NCBI GenBank assembly: GCA_013076295.1
Contig: RQOL01000861.1
Coordinates: 5,682,235 to 5,746,234, forward strand
Source of the DNA: Sanderia malayensis
Taxonomy: Eukaryota > Cnidaria > Scyphozoa > Semaeostomeae > Pelagiidae
Reading direction: 5' to 3'
DNA: 64,000 bases
Shown: positions 37,542-46,446 of the stretch, piece after piece
Layout: each line of letters begins with the position of its first letter
How positions within the stretch are numbered: the first letter of the stretch is position 1
Made by a program: the position numbers and the translations under genes
Notes under the pieces: generated by a model
What the model was told of the DNA's origin: nothing
The model's database searches: none
The model's input: the letters and a program-made list of their open reading frames with translations, nothing else

Positions 37542-38660
37542 ATGTCTTTGAAAGAACACTTTCTCAAGCATCACGAATGCGATCTGTCACAGACCGAGAA
37601 ACGTTCGCTCGCCTTCATACCCGAAAACGATCGACAGAATCTCCTGCAACAGCATCTGACTCGTCTCGACGATCGACAATTCTACGTCGTCGACGTGCTC
37701 GTACACCGACCGCAAGTCGTCGCCGCTCGCGAACAACTCGTCAAGCACCTGGAACAGCTCCGATCGACTAAATACTCAACACTCGTCTACCACATCAGCA
37801 CTCAACACAAGTGTCGTCAAAACGACCTGTTCAATCTGCTCACCGTCGTACAATTCAAACCGAAGCAAAAAGCCGACACCAACTGTCAAAACTGGCTGAA
37901 CAACAACGCCTTTCACGAGCTCTTCAAGCGCATCCACGCCGTCGCCGTGCAACCGTTCGCCTACCTGTGCCTGTCGGAAAGCCTCAAACTATTCAACGCC
38001 CACTGCAATCACACTGGCTGCATCCTCGACACTTACCCGAGCGACGACTTGTTCCTGGCAGCAACGACGGCACAATCTGGCAACTCGGAAACTGGTACCG
38101 CGGTGGGCGACAAGTCCGAAAAACGACCGTTCGCCGCTCCGCTTTCCAAGATCACAAAACTCGACGACGACGCCGACGCCATAGCATCACCTGAAACAGA
38201 AAAACGAAAACATCACGATTACCTCCTGTGCACATCGTTCATGAACTACGGTCAATGCAGCGCTCCGTTCGTCGACATCTACTGTCACGAAATGCACCAA
38301 CACACAGACGACACTCCCACCGAACAAATCGTGCACCACATCGTACGCGACGAACAAGTCAACAAACGCAAAGACATTCACTTTGTCTCCCACCACCACC
38401 AGCAGCACGATAAAAAACCAATCGGTAAAAAACGTAAACGAACCTGTACGACACCAGCAGCAGCAGCAGCAAAAACACAACAGCCACCGACAACAATTTC
38501 CGACCACTCGTCGTTGTCCTCCTCCTCGGCGTCCACTTGCTCTTCCTCGTCGTCGTCGTCGTCGTCTTCAGAAGACGACGAACAGCGCCAACAAAAGAAA
38601 CACAAAAAGACAAAGAAATCCTCCAAAAAGCCACCGTCGGCAAGTGCAGCTGCTCACTAA
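37542..38660 (+). CDS. 372-aa protein of unknown function with Ser/Lys-rich tail
   Basis: ATG at 37542. The first 170 residues look folded and helical (SLKEHFLKHHECDLSQTEKRSLAF; QFYVVDVLVHRPQVV). A region with scattered Cys and His follows (CTSFMNYGQCSAPFVDIYCHEMHQH), resembling a metal site. The tail holds a KKRKRT nuclear signal, an Ala run, a Ser run with acidic residues and KKHKKTKKSSKK. No family recognised. The frame is intact. A nuclear location is likely from the basic motifs. Confidence 0.65.
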   Translation: MSLKEHFLKHHECDLSQTEKRSLAFIPENDRQNLLQQHLTRLDDRQFYVVDVLVHRPQVVAAREQLVKHLEQLRSTKYSTLVYHISTQHKCRQNDLFNLLTVVQFKPKQKADTNCQNWLNNNAFHELFKRIHAVAVQPFAYLCLSESLKLFNAHCNHTGCILDTYPSDDLFLAATTAQSGNSETGTAVGDKSEKRPFAAPLSKITKLDDDADAIASPETEKRKHHDYLLCTSFMNYGQCSAPFVDIYCHEMHQHTDDTPTEQIVHHIVRDEQVNKRKDIHFVSHHHQQHDKKPIGKKRKRTCTTPAAAAAKTQQPPTTISDHSSLSSSSASTCSSSSSSSSSSEDDEQRQQKKHKKTKKSSKKPPSASAAAH

Positions 38661-38700
38661 CAACAACACCACTCCCTCCTATTTATACATCCTTTTATTT

Positions 38701-38807
38701 TCATTCGTTATTGTCATCGCACACCTGCCCTACCAGCAGCAAAAACATTAGTTTCATTCATTATTGTCATCGTACACCTGCCCTAGCAACAGCAGCAAAA
38801 AAATTAG
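38701..38807 (+). repeat. 53-bp tandem duplication in an intergenic region
   Basis: TCATTCGTTATTGTCATCG, then CACACCTGCCCTACC and the GCAGCAAAAACATTAG motif (38701-38751), recur with few changes at 38754-38807. The ACACCTGCC part also appears upstream of the 34850 gene. Confidence 0.7.
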
Positions 38808-38930
38808 TCGTAACAAAAGAATTCCTAGCAGCAAAAAGATTAGTCGTCGTAACAATAGCAGCAAAAAGATAAACGGCAGCAAAACAATTATCAGCAGCAA
38901 AAAAATTAGCAGCAGCAAAACACACAATAG
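38735..38930 (+). repeat. GCAGCAAAAAAATTAG motif cluster 2
   Basis: Six to seven copies of AGCAGCAAAA(A/C)ATTAG variants in the 290-bp gap between the 372-aa gene and the promoter of the 39017 gene. No open frame of interest. The same motif cluster is at 22985-23076. Confidence 0.65.
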
Positions 38931-38951
38931 ATCTTTTATTTCACTCAACTG

Positions 38952-38958
38952 TATAAAG
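38952..38958 (+). promoter_or_regulatory. TATA box of the 39017 gene
   Basis: TATAAAG about 60 bp before the ATG, followed by an ACACACACACAC leader. Confidence 0.6.
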
Positions 38959-39016
38959 CCACTCGCAATGCAACGCAAAATCAGTCGCTTGCTCACACAC
39001 ACACACAGAGCACTCA

Positions 39017-39604
39017 ATGGAGAGTCAAGCAACAACAAGTGCTGCTACTGCTGCTGCTGCTGATGATGCCACTGCTGCAGTACACATACTCGAGAAGCAA
39101 CTAAAACAAACAAAACACAACAACCTGGCTTTGCGAAACACAAACGCAAAACTACAAAGGCATCTCCTTCATCACAGCGAACACAGTTACAAGCTTCTCA
39201 AACAGCAAGAAAAGAAAAATCTACTTCTCTAAACAACACTTGCAGCACAACTCGCAATCGGCAAAAAACTCAAACTGCGACTCAAATACTATCGACGTCG
39301 TCACGCCACCGGCGCCGACTCATCATCTACACCTATGAAAGAACAAAACAGTCAGCAACAAAAAAGACAAGACGTCTTCGTAATCGACAGCGACGACGAA
39401 ATCGAAGACAACGATGACCTCAGCCTCAACTCGAGCGTCGACTATTTCCTCGAACAAGAACAAGAAGAAGACGAAGACGAAGGCATGGCCAAAGACAAAC
39501 GTGAAGCGGCCGCTGTTCGAAAAGCTCAAAGCGATCCACACATCCTCCAGCATGCCTTCACCGCATTTCCAGAACTGAACACAAGCGTAAACGACCAAAT
39601 GTAA
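39017..39604 (+). pseudogene. Helical acidic protein gene with in-frame TAA
   Basis: ATG at 39017. The first 71 codons are Ala-rich, then heptad-like (ILEKQLKQTKHNNLALRNTNAKLQ), a likely coiled coil. TAA (39230-39232) interrupts and the frame continues at once with a basic segment (KKLKLRLKYYRRRH), an acidic stretch (DSDDEIEDNDDLSL; EQEQEEDEDE), and a polar C-terminus ending at 39604. The total would be 195 codons. Coiled coil, basic patch and acidic region suggest a dimeric DNA- or protein-binding factor, such as a bZIP-like protein in architecture. This is speculative. Confidence 0.55.
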
Positions 39605-42600
39605 CTATTTTCTTTTATTATTATTATTGCTACTGTTGTCATTAGGTTCTTCTTCTTTCTTGAACTTCTTGATCTTCTTTCACAGCAACTCCAGGCGTCT
39701 ATGCACGCGTGTGTGTGCGCGCGCGTTTTTTTTTCAAAGATGAAATATCACATGTCTAGAGAATTTTGATTCTGTCGATGAATCATGTTTGATTTTTTTT
39801 CTTGCCAAAATTTCTTGCTAGCATTGGTATATCATTCGTATATGGGCTTGTGCCTTTTCTCCCTAGTCGTCTCACAGCTAGATGTTTGAACATGTATTTA
39901 CCTTTAGTCAATACATGTCAAAACATCTAACTATGCGTTTTTTTTCCATCAATGCCATAAACTGATCCAAAACCGCCGTCGCTTTTTAGCAGGAAGTTTT
40001 CAAACTTGATCGACTGAAGTTGCTTCAGTTAAAGCGCGCGCAGCAACAATTTTTTTTTCGTGCTACCCGTGTTTTCTGACCAAAACCTTCCTCGATCCGT
40101 TTGGTCCCGTATCTGTCGAACAGCTTTTTTTCAAAACTTGTTTGGCAGAAACAGGATCAGACAAATATATACGCACAGGAGGTCGTTTTCAAACGTTGAC
40201 TTCCTTAGCAAAGTACTTTTCTTGTAACTGCATCCTTCTATTCTTGTGATCAACCAACAACATTATCATTATCATCGTCTAGCAATGCGAATCATGCAAA
40301 AATTACTATATCAACATTTGTATTGCCTGCTTGATCACTTGCAGCTGTATCACAGTTCTTTTTTTCTCATCTTTCTGATTGTTTCAAGCATGACTGTTAA
40401 CAACAAAAAACATATTTTCTTCTTCATATCCCAAATTGTATAAATTTTCCAGCATTTGTCAATTACCTTCGCCTTGGATGGTAGTTTCACCGATATCTAT
40501 ATATGCACTGATACATGGACTTTAGCAAGCAAATTATTGTAACAATGCAAAACATATATCTGCCCGACTGTTGCTACAGTGTCCAAATAGCATTTGAAAA
40601 TGAATATTTCTTTTTTAAAATCAACCTTCAGTCGTGTATATACACTGGTCCACTTATGTCATCAAACACAGCCGAGTCTGCTCGCTTGTTGCAACTGTAT
40701 CTGTGTCTGACAAACGCCAATCACATAGATCTGCCCGACTCTTGCTACAGTATCCGACTATTGCCATTGTTCTCGTTTATTCAATGACAAACTCATCTGC
40801 GCATACTTGTTTTGAAAAGACCGAATTGCGAACAACAACAATTAACAAACACGAGGACAACCGCTTTCATCTGCATTTTCATAATCCACAGGCTGCAATG
40901 AAATTATTTCATAGTCTCTCTTTTCAACGTCATTGCCCACCTTCAAAATTGCTAAAAATTCGAAAGTTTCTGATTGATTCTTTGAATTCAATCTCAAGTT
41001 GAAAACGGGAATTTTTCTGTCTCTTGCAGAATTAGAGGGTCTAACATTCTCCTCGTTGCTTTCGCTTGTGTAATTAAAATAGTATTGATTTCTTCCTCTT
41101 CCTCTTCCTCCTCTTCTTCTTCTTCTTCTGGCCATCTCCATTCTGTGCCGATTCTGCTCACGTTGATCATCATCATCATCATGTTTATTGGGAGGAATCT
41201 AAGTTGCTACAAGATGGTCTCTGTCACTTTTCCATGTTTTTTCCTTGAGAATCAACGAAATCCATTTCCTGCAACACGCAACCAACACTTCAAATATCAC
41301 AGGGGCTTTTCAATTCACTCAACAAAGACCGTGCTTCTGCCGTCTGAACAGCATCTAATTTACAGGACATTTGGCAGGACTGCAGGATCACATACTTCAA
41401 CCAACTTCACCTAACAGTAAAAAATTATGTGCTGATGAAGGACAAAATCAATCTGCTCTGGACGAACATCTACAGTTTTATATTTATCTTCATTCTTCAC
41501 ACATCGTCCACCTTCTTCTTCTGAGTACTGTTTCTTCCATATTCGCAATTGCTTTTGCTTTTACCAAATAGCATGCCATGGCTAATAGACTGTGCTAATT
41601 GATTGACCAGCTCCTGAAAACTTTTTGGTACTTCATCATTACAATATGACAGTATGTGTTGAAAATATCTTCTTTGATTAAAGTAATTGTGAACCTTTCT
41701 ACAATGATTAATATGGTCGATATCTCACTGTTCAATTTTTGCAATCCTTTTATTTTCAAGACCACGCTTCAATACAACTATGGCAATATGTGTTCAAGAT
41801 ATCATTTTTGTTGAACTAAAAACAATAGATCGCATCTCTATTTTTTTTTGGTAAAATAAAGAAAATTGTACTCATGACCGACTGCATATCAACAAACATC
41901 CATTTCTTGAAAACCTAAAACCTTCGCATAACTTATGCCACTCACTTTTTCCTGCACTTCTTGTATTTTCAACATGTGTGACTGGTCCATACTACTCCAT
42001 GTGTGTAGCACATTTCATCTCCTTCATACATTCAAAGTAAAAAAGGTGTAAAATGTCCTCCAGCATAGTAGGATTGTCATATCTCTCTCTCTCACCATAT
42101 CAATGTATTCACTCTCCAACAAGATCGTGTTCTGTGCCAGTGTCTCTAGCTGCTCCGTCTTCATTTTTGAAATAAAGCGCAAGGTGTAATTCATTTGATT
42201 TTCCATTTGCTTCGGCTCCTCTGTAATCTTCTGCAGTTGTTCGCATTGTTCTGTTTGGGAATTTGATATCATTATTTCTAAACCATCTTTTTAGCTTCTC
42301 CTAGCAAGCAACTCGATCTCATGCTCTCTACCAGTAAAGGTTTTTTCAAAATGATTGCTGTCAAATCGACAAGCTGCTAAAAACTGCTTGTCGATTTGGC
42401 AGCAATCATTTGCACAAAACATTTGCCGCCACTTGCTTTGATGTAAAGAGTTCCACAGCTATTTGTTGGATAGTTATGGCCCGTTAGCATTCGCAACTCC
42501 TCGTTCTTCTTCGGCTTGCTTTTCATGCACCTTGATGAAGATAAAAACTCAACTCTTCTAGACAAGAATGTAATCAGTTGTCGAGAGTTTTCCAAGTTTC

Positions 42601-44076
42601 CATTGTTTTTCTATCATGATTAATGAATGTCCGTTTATAACTCCTCTTTCTCGTCGTCTTCCTCTTCTTCTTCATAGTCAGAGAATAGCTTCGTTGAAAT
42701 TGAAGTTAAAATTCTTAACTGTTGCTTCTTCAATGCAGAACAACTTCATCTTTGCTTTCACCTTCTTTGCAGTTCATAATGGAATTGTTGTAAACAAACA
42801 CTCTTTGTATGCCAAAATTTAATATGTGCACGCCAATTGTTCAACCTCCAAAGTCTAAAAAGCTTAGTTACAACTATCATATCTTCGATCTTGTTCTGGA
42901 CGAATTTCTGTAATCAAATGCTTGTTGTTGAGAGGCTCAAATGCGCACTATTCACTTTCCTTCTCATCATTAGAACCAATGCATTAACAGCTTTTTGATT
43001 CATCATCTTGTAAAACAACACATCGATTTTCAAGTAGCCAAAATAATAATTCCATGCCAAATCATCGGCAACACATGGGACATTCAAACGCAATTAAGAT
43101 CCCATTTTCAATCGTTAAACTCCTTATTAATGTGAGACACATCATTGGAAAAACAGAACCCATCTATTTTTTGTCTTCGGTTAATCCTTCAATTTTATCC
43201 CGCATTCCTGAGTTTATTAACTACGTTTGACCCGCTAAATTCAATGCTGGTATTCTTCACCTTCATCCTTTCCTCCTTGTTCTTGAATTGGGATTTTGTT
43301 GTACGAATGCCACGGTTGGTCGAAAAATTTTACAGAAGAAAATACACAATAAAACCACTTGCCTTTGGTCGTTTGTGAGAATTGTACTCTAGCATGCTTC
43401 TCCATTCTTCTTCTTCTTCTCAAATGTTTCACCCAGTAAACATGTTCTGCATCTGTCCTCAAAAATTCCTGTGTTGTTAAATACAACTCCTGATAATCTT
43501 CAAAAAACTTTAACAATTTACAGCCAGCAAAATATGTTGTTCTATTTAAATCTAATTTACCTGAAACACCAAGCGATGTTTTGTCTCCATTTTTTGAATC
43601 CATTTTTACTACCAACTTCACTTTTGATACTGTCCGCCAACCGTGATTTCCAATAAAATCACTAGATTACCTTTGATTGGTCTAAAGCTTCCTCGTGACT
43701 TTTCTCAAGCATTTCGTTTACAAAATGCATAAAAAAAATCAAACGTGATTTTGCATGAAATACTCTAACACAGCACAATTTCTTCAGCTTGGCATATCCA
43801 CGTGCTTAAGTCCGCTAAAACATTGTTTCTTTGACGCGCGTGCACACGCACACACACGCACAGCTGCATATCTTCTTCTGACAATCTCCTTTATCCTCAC
43901 TAATTGTTCTTCTGACTCCACACACCGTCTCGCTTTTCCAATTATGTTCAATGGAAATTAATGTATAATGCTTACAATCAAAATAATAATCCTATGTCAA
44001 TATCCGTTGTCTTTTTTTAATCTGTCCTTTCTCCTCCCCCGACCCGACAATAACCCAGCAACCTCGCAGCTCCGAC
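39605..44076. other. AT-rich 4.5-kb region without a complete gene
   Basis: Visibly richer in A/T and poorer in CG dinucleotides than the flanking genes. Short minus-strand frames have some coding character: 43621-43241 (helical, with a run of five arginines), 42595-42377, 42272-42024 (coiled-coil-like) and 41141-40842 (RRRRRRGGRGRGRN start). An acidic EEEEEDDEKEE stretch lies near 42640-42735. Several are bordered by sequences resembling splice sites, so a degenerate or intron-rich minus-strand gene is possible. I cannot assemble one with confidence. GT/AC runs near 39705-39730 and 43830-43862 mark its edges. Confidence 0.45.
42349..42411. repeat. Near-perfect 26-bp hairpin
   Basis: Arms 42349-42374 and 42386-42411 are reverse complements with a single mismatch (T/C) around an 11-base loop TGCTAAAAACT. 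The arms contain CAAATCGACAAGC. It lies in the AT-rich region outside any supported gene. Confidence 0.9.
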
Positions 44077-44082
44077 ATGCAA

Positions 44083-44089
44083 TATAAAT
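44083..44089 (+). promoter_or_regulatory. TATA box of the 414-aa gene
   Basis: TATAAAT about 55-60 bp before the ATG at 44144, followed by a C/A-rich leader. Confidence 0.6.
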
Positions 44090-44143
44090 TCAACGCCTCA
44101 ACACATCGCACATCAGTCATCGTCGTCGACTACTCCTATCAAC

Positions 44144-45388
44144 ATGCTCACAACACACAGCCTCAGTACTACTGCTCCTTGTTGCAACATACCGCCAACG
44201 TCACCAATGACTACAACACCACTCTACGAAATCAAACCGTTCCGACACACTCTAAAGCAATTCCTCAAAGAATCTCCCTCCGAACGCAACATCCAACAAG
44301 CACGCAAATGGAGCCTCGTCAACTACGCATGGCTTCAACACATGAATCAACTGCTTCCGCCCACATCATCCGACATCAAACGCTTCTGGCTCGATCGTCA
44401 CATCGCCATCCCCGGCTCATTTTCACCGCCGCCCTCCAACGCTAATCTGATCAACTACTACAACACCTGCTACAGCCAACTGCAACATCAAATCATATAC
44501 GCAGCATCACAAGCCTTCCGCTCTCCCTTTATGCAAGCACTCCTGAAACGCAACATCGGAAATCCGTGCACGAAATCCATAATCAACACAGGCGATGACG
44601 AAGACAAAGACATAACTCTCGCCGACCAAGATCTAGACGAGTCGTTTTGGCCCTCCGTTCAAGAACAGATTCAAAAAATGATGCTCCATCAAAGTCCACA
44701 ACAGTACACTATCAACTACGAACTGCCACTCATCGACCTACACGATGCCTACGCCGAAAAACAAGAATATTCCCCCATAGCTCCCCACGTCTCCGTACTT
44801 GAACCGTACATACCTTACGACCTGTCGCTCATCGACGTCTACGAATTCAGGGACGTCATCTGTTTTTTCAAACGTGACGAACCTCTCGACGAAGACGAAT
44901 TCCACGATCAATTCAAATGGTTCACCCACCTCCAAGATCGCGCCAAACTCAACGACGCCAACAAAGAAGACTTTCGCGACTTCTCAACCTGGCTACGTCT
45001 CCTAAATAAATCATTCATCCAAATTACTCACGCCTTTCCGTCACAAAAACACTACATCGACAAACAGTTCATCAGCCCTCATTTCCAGCACTACAACTTC
45101 CTATTCTACGGTTTCTCAAAACATCTCAACCTCCTCACAAAACTCGCCATCTACCTTAAACTACTGCCACTTAAAGACGAACCCTGGTGCAGAATGTCCT
45201 ACAGCGTCCACTTCTATCGTCCATACACAAGCTGGGAATGCATTCCGGCAAAACAGGAAGGCTGCGGCTGCTGTACCGATTACAGCCACAATTACACCAT
45301 TGACGACCAAGACGCCGATCACTTTCTCAGCGAATGTCTCGAACTCGTTCTACCATTCAGAACATTACACGAAAAACAACAAAAGTAA
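44144..45388 (+). CDS. 414-aa protein of unknown function
   Basis: ATG at 44144 is the first ATG after the TATA box; a second in-frame ATG occurs 21 codons on. The protein is rich in aromatic residues, His, Pro and Gln, with helical segments and a C-terminal cysteine group (CIPAKQEGCGCCTDYSHNY). No transmembrane segment. The CG-rich third codon positions match the polymerase and capsid genes, unlike the AT-rich region before it. It precedes the Fic gene on the same strand. No family recognised. Frame intact. Confidence 0.7.
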   Translation: MLTTHSLSTTAPCCNIPPTSPMTTTPLYEIKPFRHTLKQFLKESPSERNIQQARKWSLVNYAWLQHMNQLLPPTSSDIKRFWLDRHIAIPGSFSPPPSNANLINYYNTCYSQLQHQIIYAASQAFRSPFMQALLKRNIGNPCTKSIINTGDDEDKDITLADQDLDESFWPSVQEQIQKMMLHQSPQQYTINYELPLIDLHDAYAEKQEYSPIAPHVSVLEPYIPYDLSLIDVYEFRDVICFFKRDEPLDEDEFHDQFKWFTHLQDRAKLNDANKEDFRDFSTWLRLLNKSFIQITHAFPSQKHYIDKQFISPHFQHYNFLFYGFSKHLNLLTKLAIYLKLLPLKDEPWCRMSYSVHFYRPYTSWECIPAKQEGCGCCTDYSHNYTIDDQDADHFLSECLELVLPFRTLHEKQQK

Positions 45389-45465
45389 TTTTATACTTTT
45401 TCATTTTTTCAACTTTGTACTAATCACCTATTTCAACTTTGTAATACTCACGCTGATTTCATATC

Positions 45466-45473
45466 TATATATA
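45466..45473 (+). promoter_or_regulatory. TATA box of the Fic-domain gene
   Basis: TATATATA about 130 bp before the ATG at 45601. Another ATG in a different frame lies between them at 45529. Confidence 0.5.
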
Positions 45474-45600
45474 CATATTGCACAACGTACTCCTGTGTTT
45501 TTTCTATACCTTATTAACACCTAACCAATGGGACTTTACCTCGGCACACTTCGTTGTATGCCATCGGACTTACCCTCAGCCTATCGAATTACACAACATA

Positions 45601-46110
45601 ATGGCTTGCTACCTCGCCATAACAGAAGCCGAAAAAAAAATGCTAATGAGCATTTGCTCTACTGAAAATGAAACATCAGATTTAACAAACGCATTTGTAT
45701 TCTTGAAAACTTGCCGATCCTATTCGAAATGGCTCGACATAGACATGATCAAACACGCGCATTCATATATAATGAAAACTAACACGCCCTCAGAATTTTC
45801 CAAAAACCCAAGATGCACACAATTCGACGAAAAAACATATTACTATTGCTCTCCAGATAACATCGAAAGTCAGCTACTAAAATTGATCGAAGAACAAAAC
45901 AAATTCACTCCTTGGAACTTTATAATGAAGTTTTTATGGATCCATCCGTTTCCAGACGGAAATGGACGCCTTGCAAAATTACTACACTACTTTCTATCGC
46001 AAGAATTAAAAGTATGGACTGATCAAATTCAATTTATTCAAGAATGTATATGTAATCAAAAAATAAAAATGGTAAAAGACGGAGAACTAATTCATGCAGA
46101 AGACGCCTAA
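45601..46110 (+). CDS. Fic-domain protein (possible AMP-transferase), 169 aa
   Basis: I choose ATG at 45601 (MACYLAITEAEKK). The frame is open further upstream but has no ATG there. Residues 115-126 read HPFPDGNGRLAK, the Fic signature HxFx(D/E)GNGRxxR with Lys at the last Arg position. His115 would be the catalytic base, Asp119 the metal ligand, and GNGR the phosphate-binding loop. Fic enzymes usually transfer AMP from ATP to Ser/Thr/Tyr of target proteins; some use other nucleotides. The protein is short and consists of little more than the Fic core, with no clear inhibitory helix motif. Its base composition is more AT-rich than the neighbouring 414-aa gene. It lies directly inside the right TIR, a typical cargo position. 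Confidence 0.85.
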   Translation: MACYLAITEAEKKMLMSICSTENETSDLTNAFVFLKTCRSYSKWLDIDMIKHAHSYIMKTNTPSEFSKNPRCTQFDEKTYYYCSPDNIESQLLKLIEEQNKFTPWNFIMKFLWIHPFPDGNGRLAKLLHYFLSQELKVWTDQIQFIQECICNQKIKMVKDGELIHAEDA

Positions 46111-46157
46111 ATTGTACTGTATTTGATTTTACTATATATTTAGGCCTCCTTACATTT

Positions 46158-46440
46158 TTGTCTTGTTTACTGATCATCCTGCACATTCTCCCTACTTTCT
46201 ATCAGCACATGGATTGCACGTGCTTTTTCCGCCCCAGCAGCCTCCGCGCGCCGCCATCCTCCTCCTCCGCAGTTCTCTGGTCGTTGCGTGGTCGCACTAT
46301 TGCACCATCATTACGTCATCGATAACTCCCGCAATATGACGTCACTTTCCCGCTAACCTCTCTTCCATGTCACTGCCGCCCACCCTCAGCCTCCTTTGTC
46401 AAGGGGGTGGCCCTAAACTACACGGTGTATATATACTACT
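46158..46440. repeat. Polinton right terminal inverted repeat (283 bp)
   Basis: Reverse complement of 4225-4507, ending ATATATACTACT at 46440. CRE (46337-46344) and E-box (46217-46222) motifs are retained. The Fic gene stops 47 bp before the TIR begins. Confidence 0.95.
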
Positions 46441-46446
46441 GCTACG
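46441..46446. repeat. Polinton target-site duplication, right copy
   Basis: GCTACG directly after the right TIR; partner GCAACG at 4219-4224. The flank continues TTGTTACAG, the normal satellite order. Confidence 0.75.

Larger units (their letters stand above)
4225..46440. mobile_element. Giant Maverick/Polinton (adintovirus-like) element, 42.2 kb
   Basis: The limits come from 283-bp terminal inverted repeats beginning AG and a 6-bp target duplication. Inside are the five hallmark genes: family B polymerase, DDE integrase, adenain-like protease, packaging ATPase and major capsid protein. Typical Polintons are 15-20 kb, so this one is more than twice that length. The excess comes from a long polymerase gene, many lineage-specific genes, and an AT-rich 4.5-kb stretch. 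The TIRs differ at about eight bases and two single-base indels by eye, suggesting a fairly young insertion, yet several genes are broken. No reverse transcriptase is present. Confidence 0.93.

Noticed and set aside
39705..43862. GT/AC-rich runs at both edges of the AT-rich block taken as terminal inverted repeats of an inserted transposon
   Set aside because: Beyond the simple repeats and a short CAAAGA, the two sides do not match. No target duplication was found.
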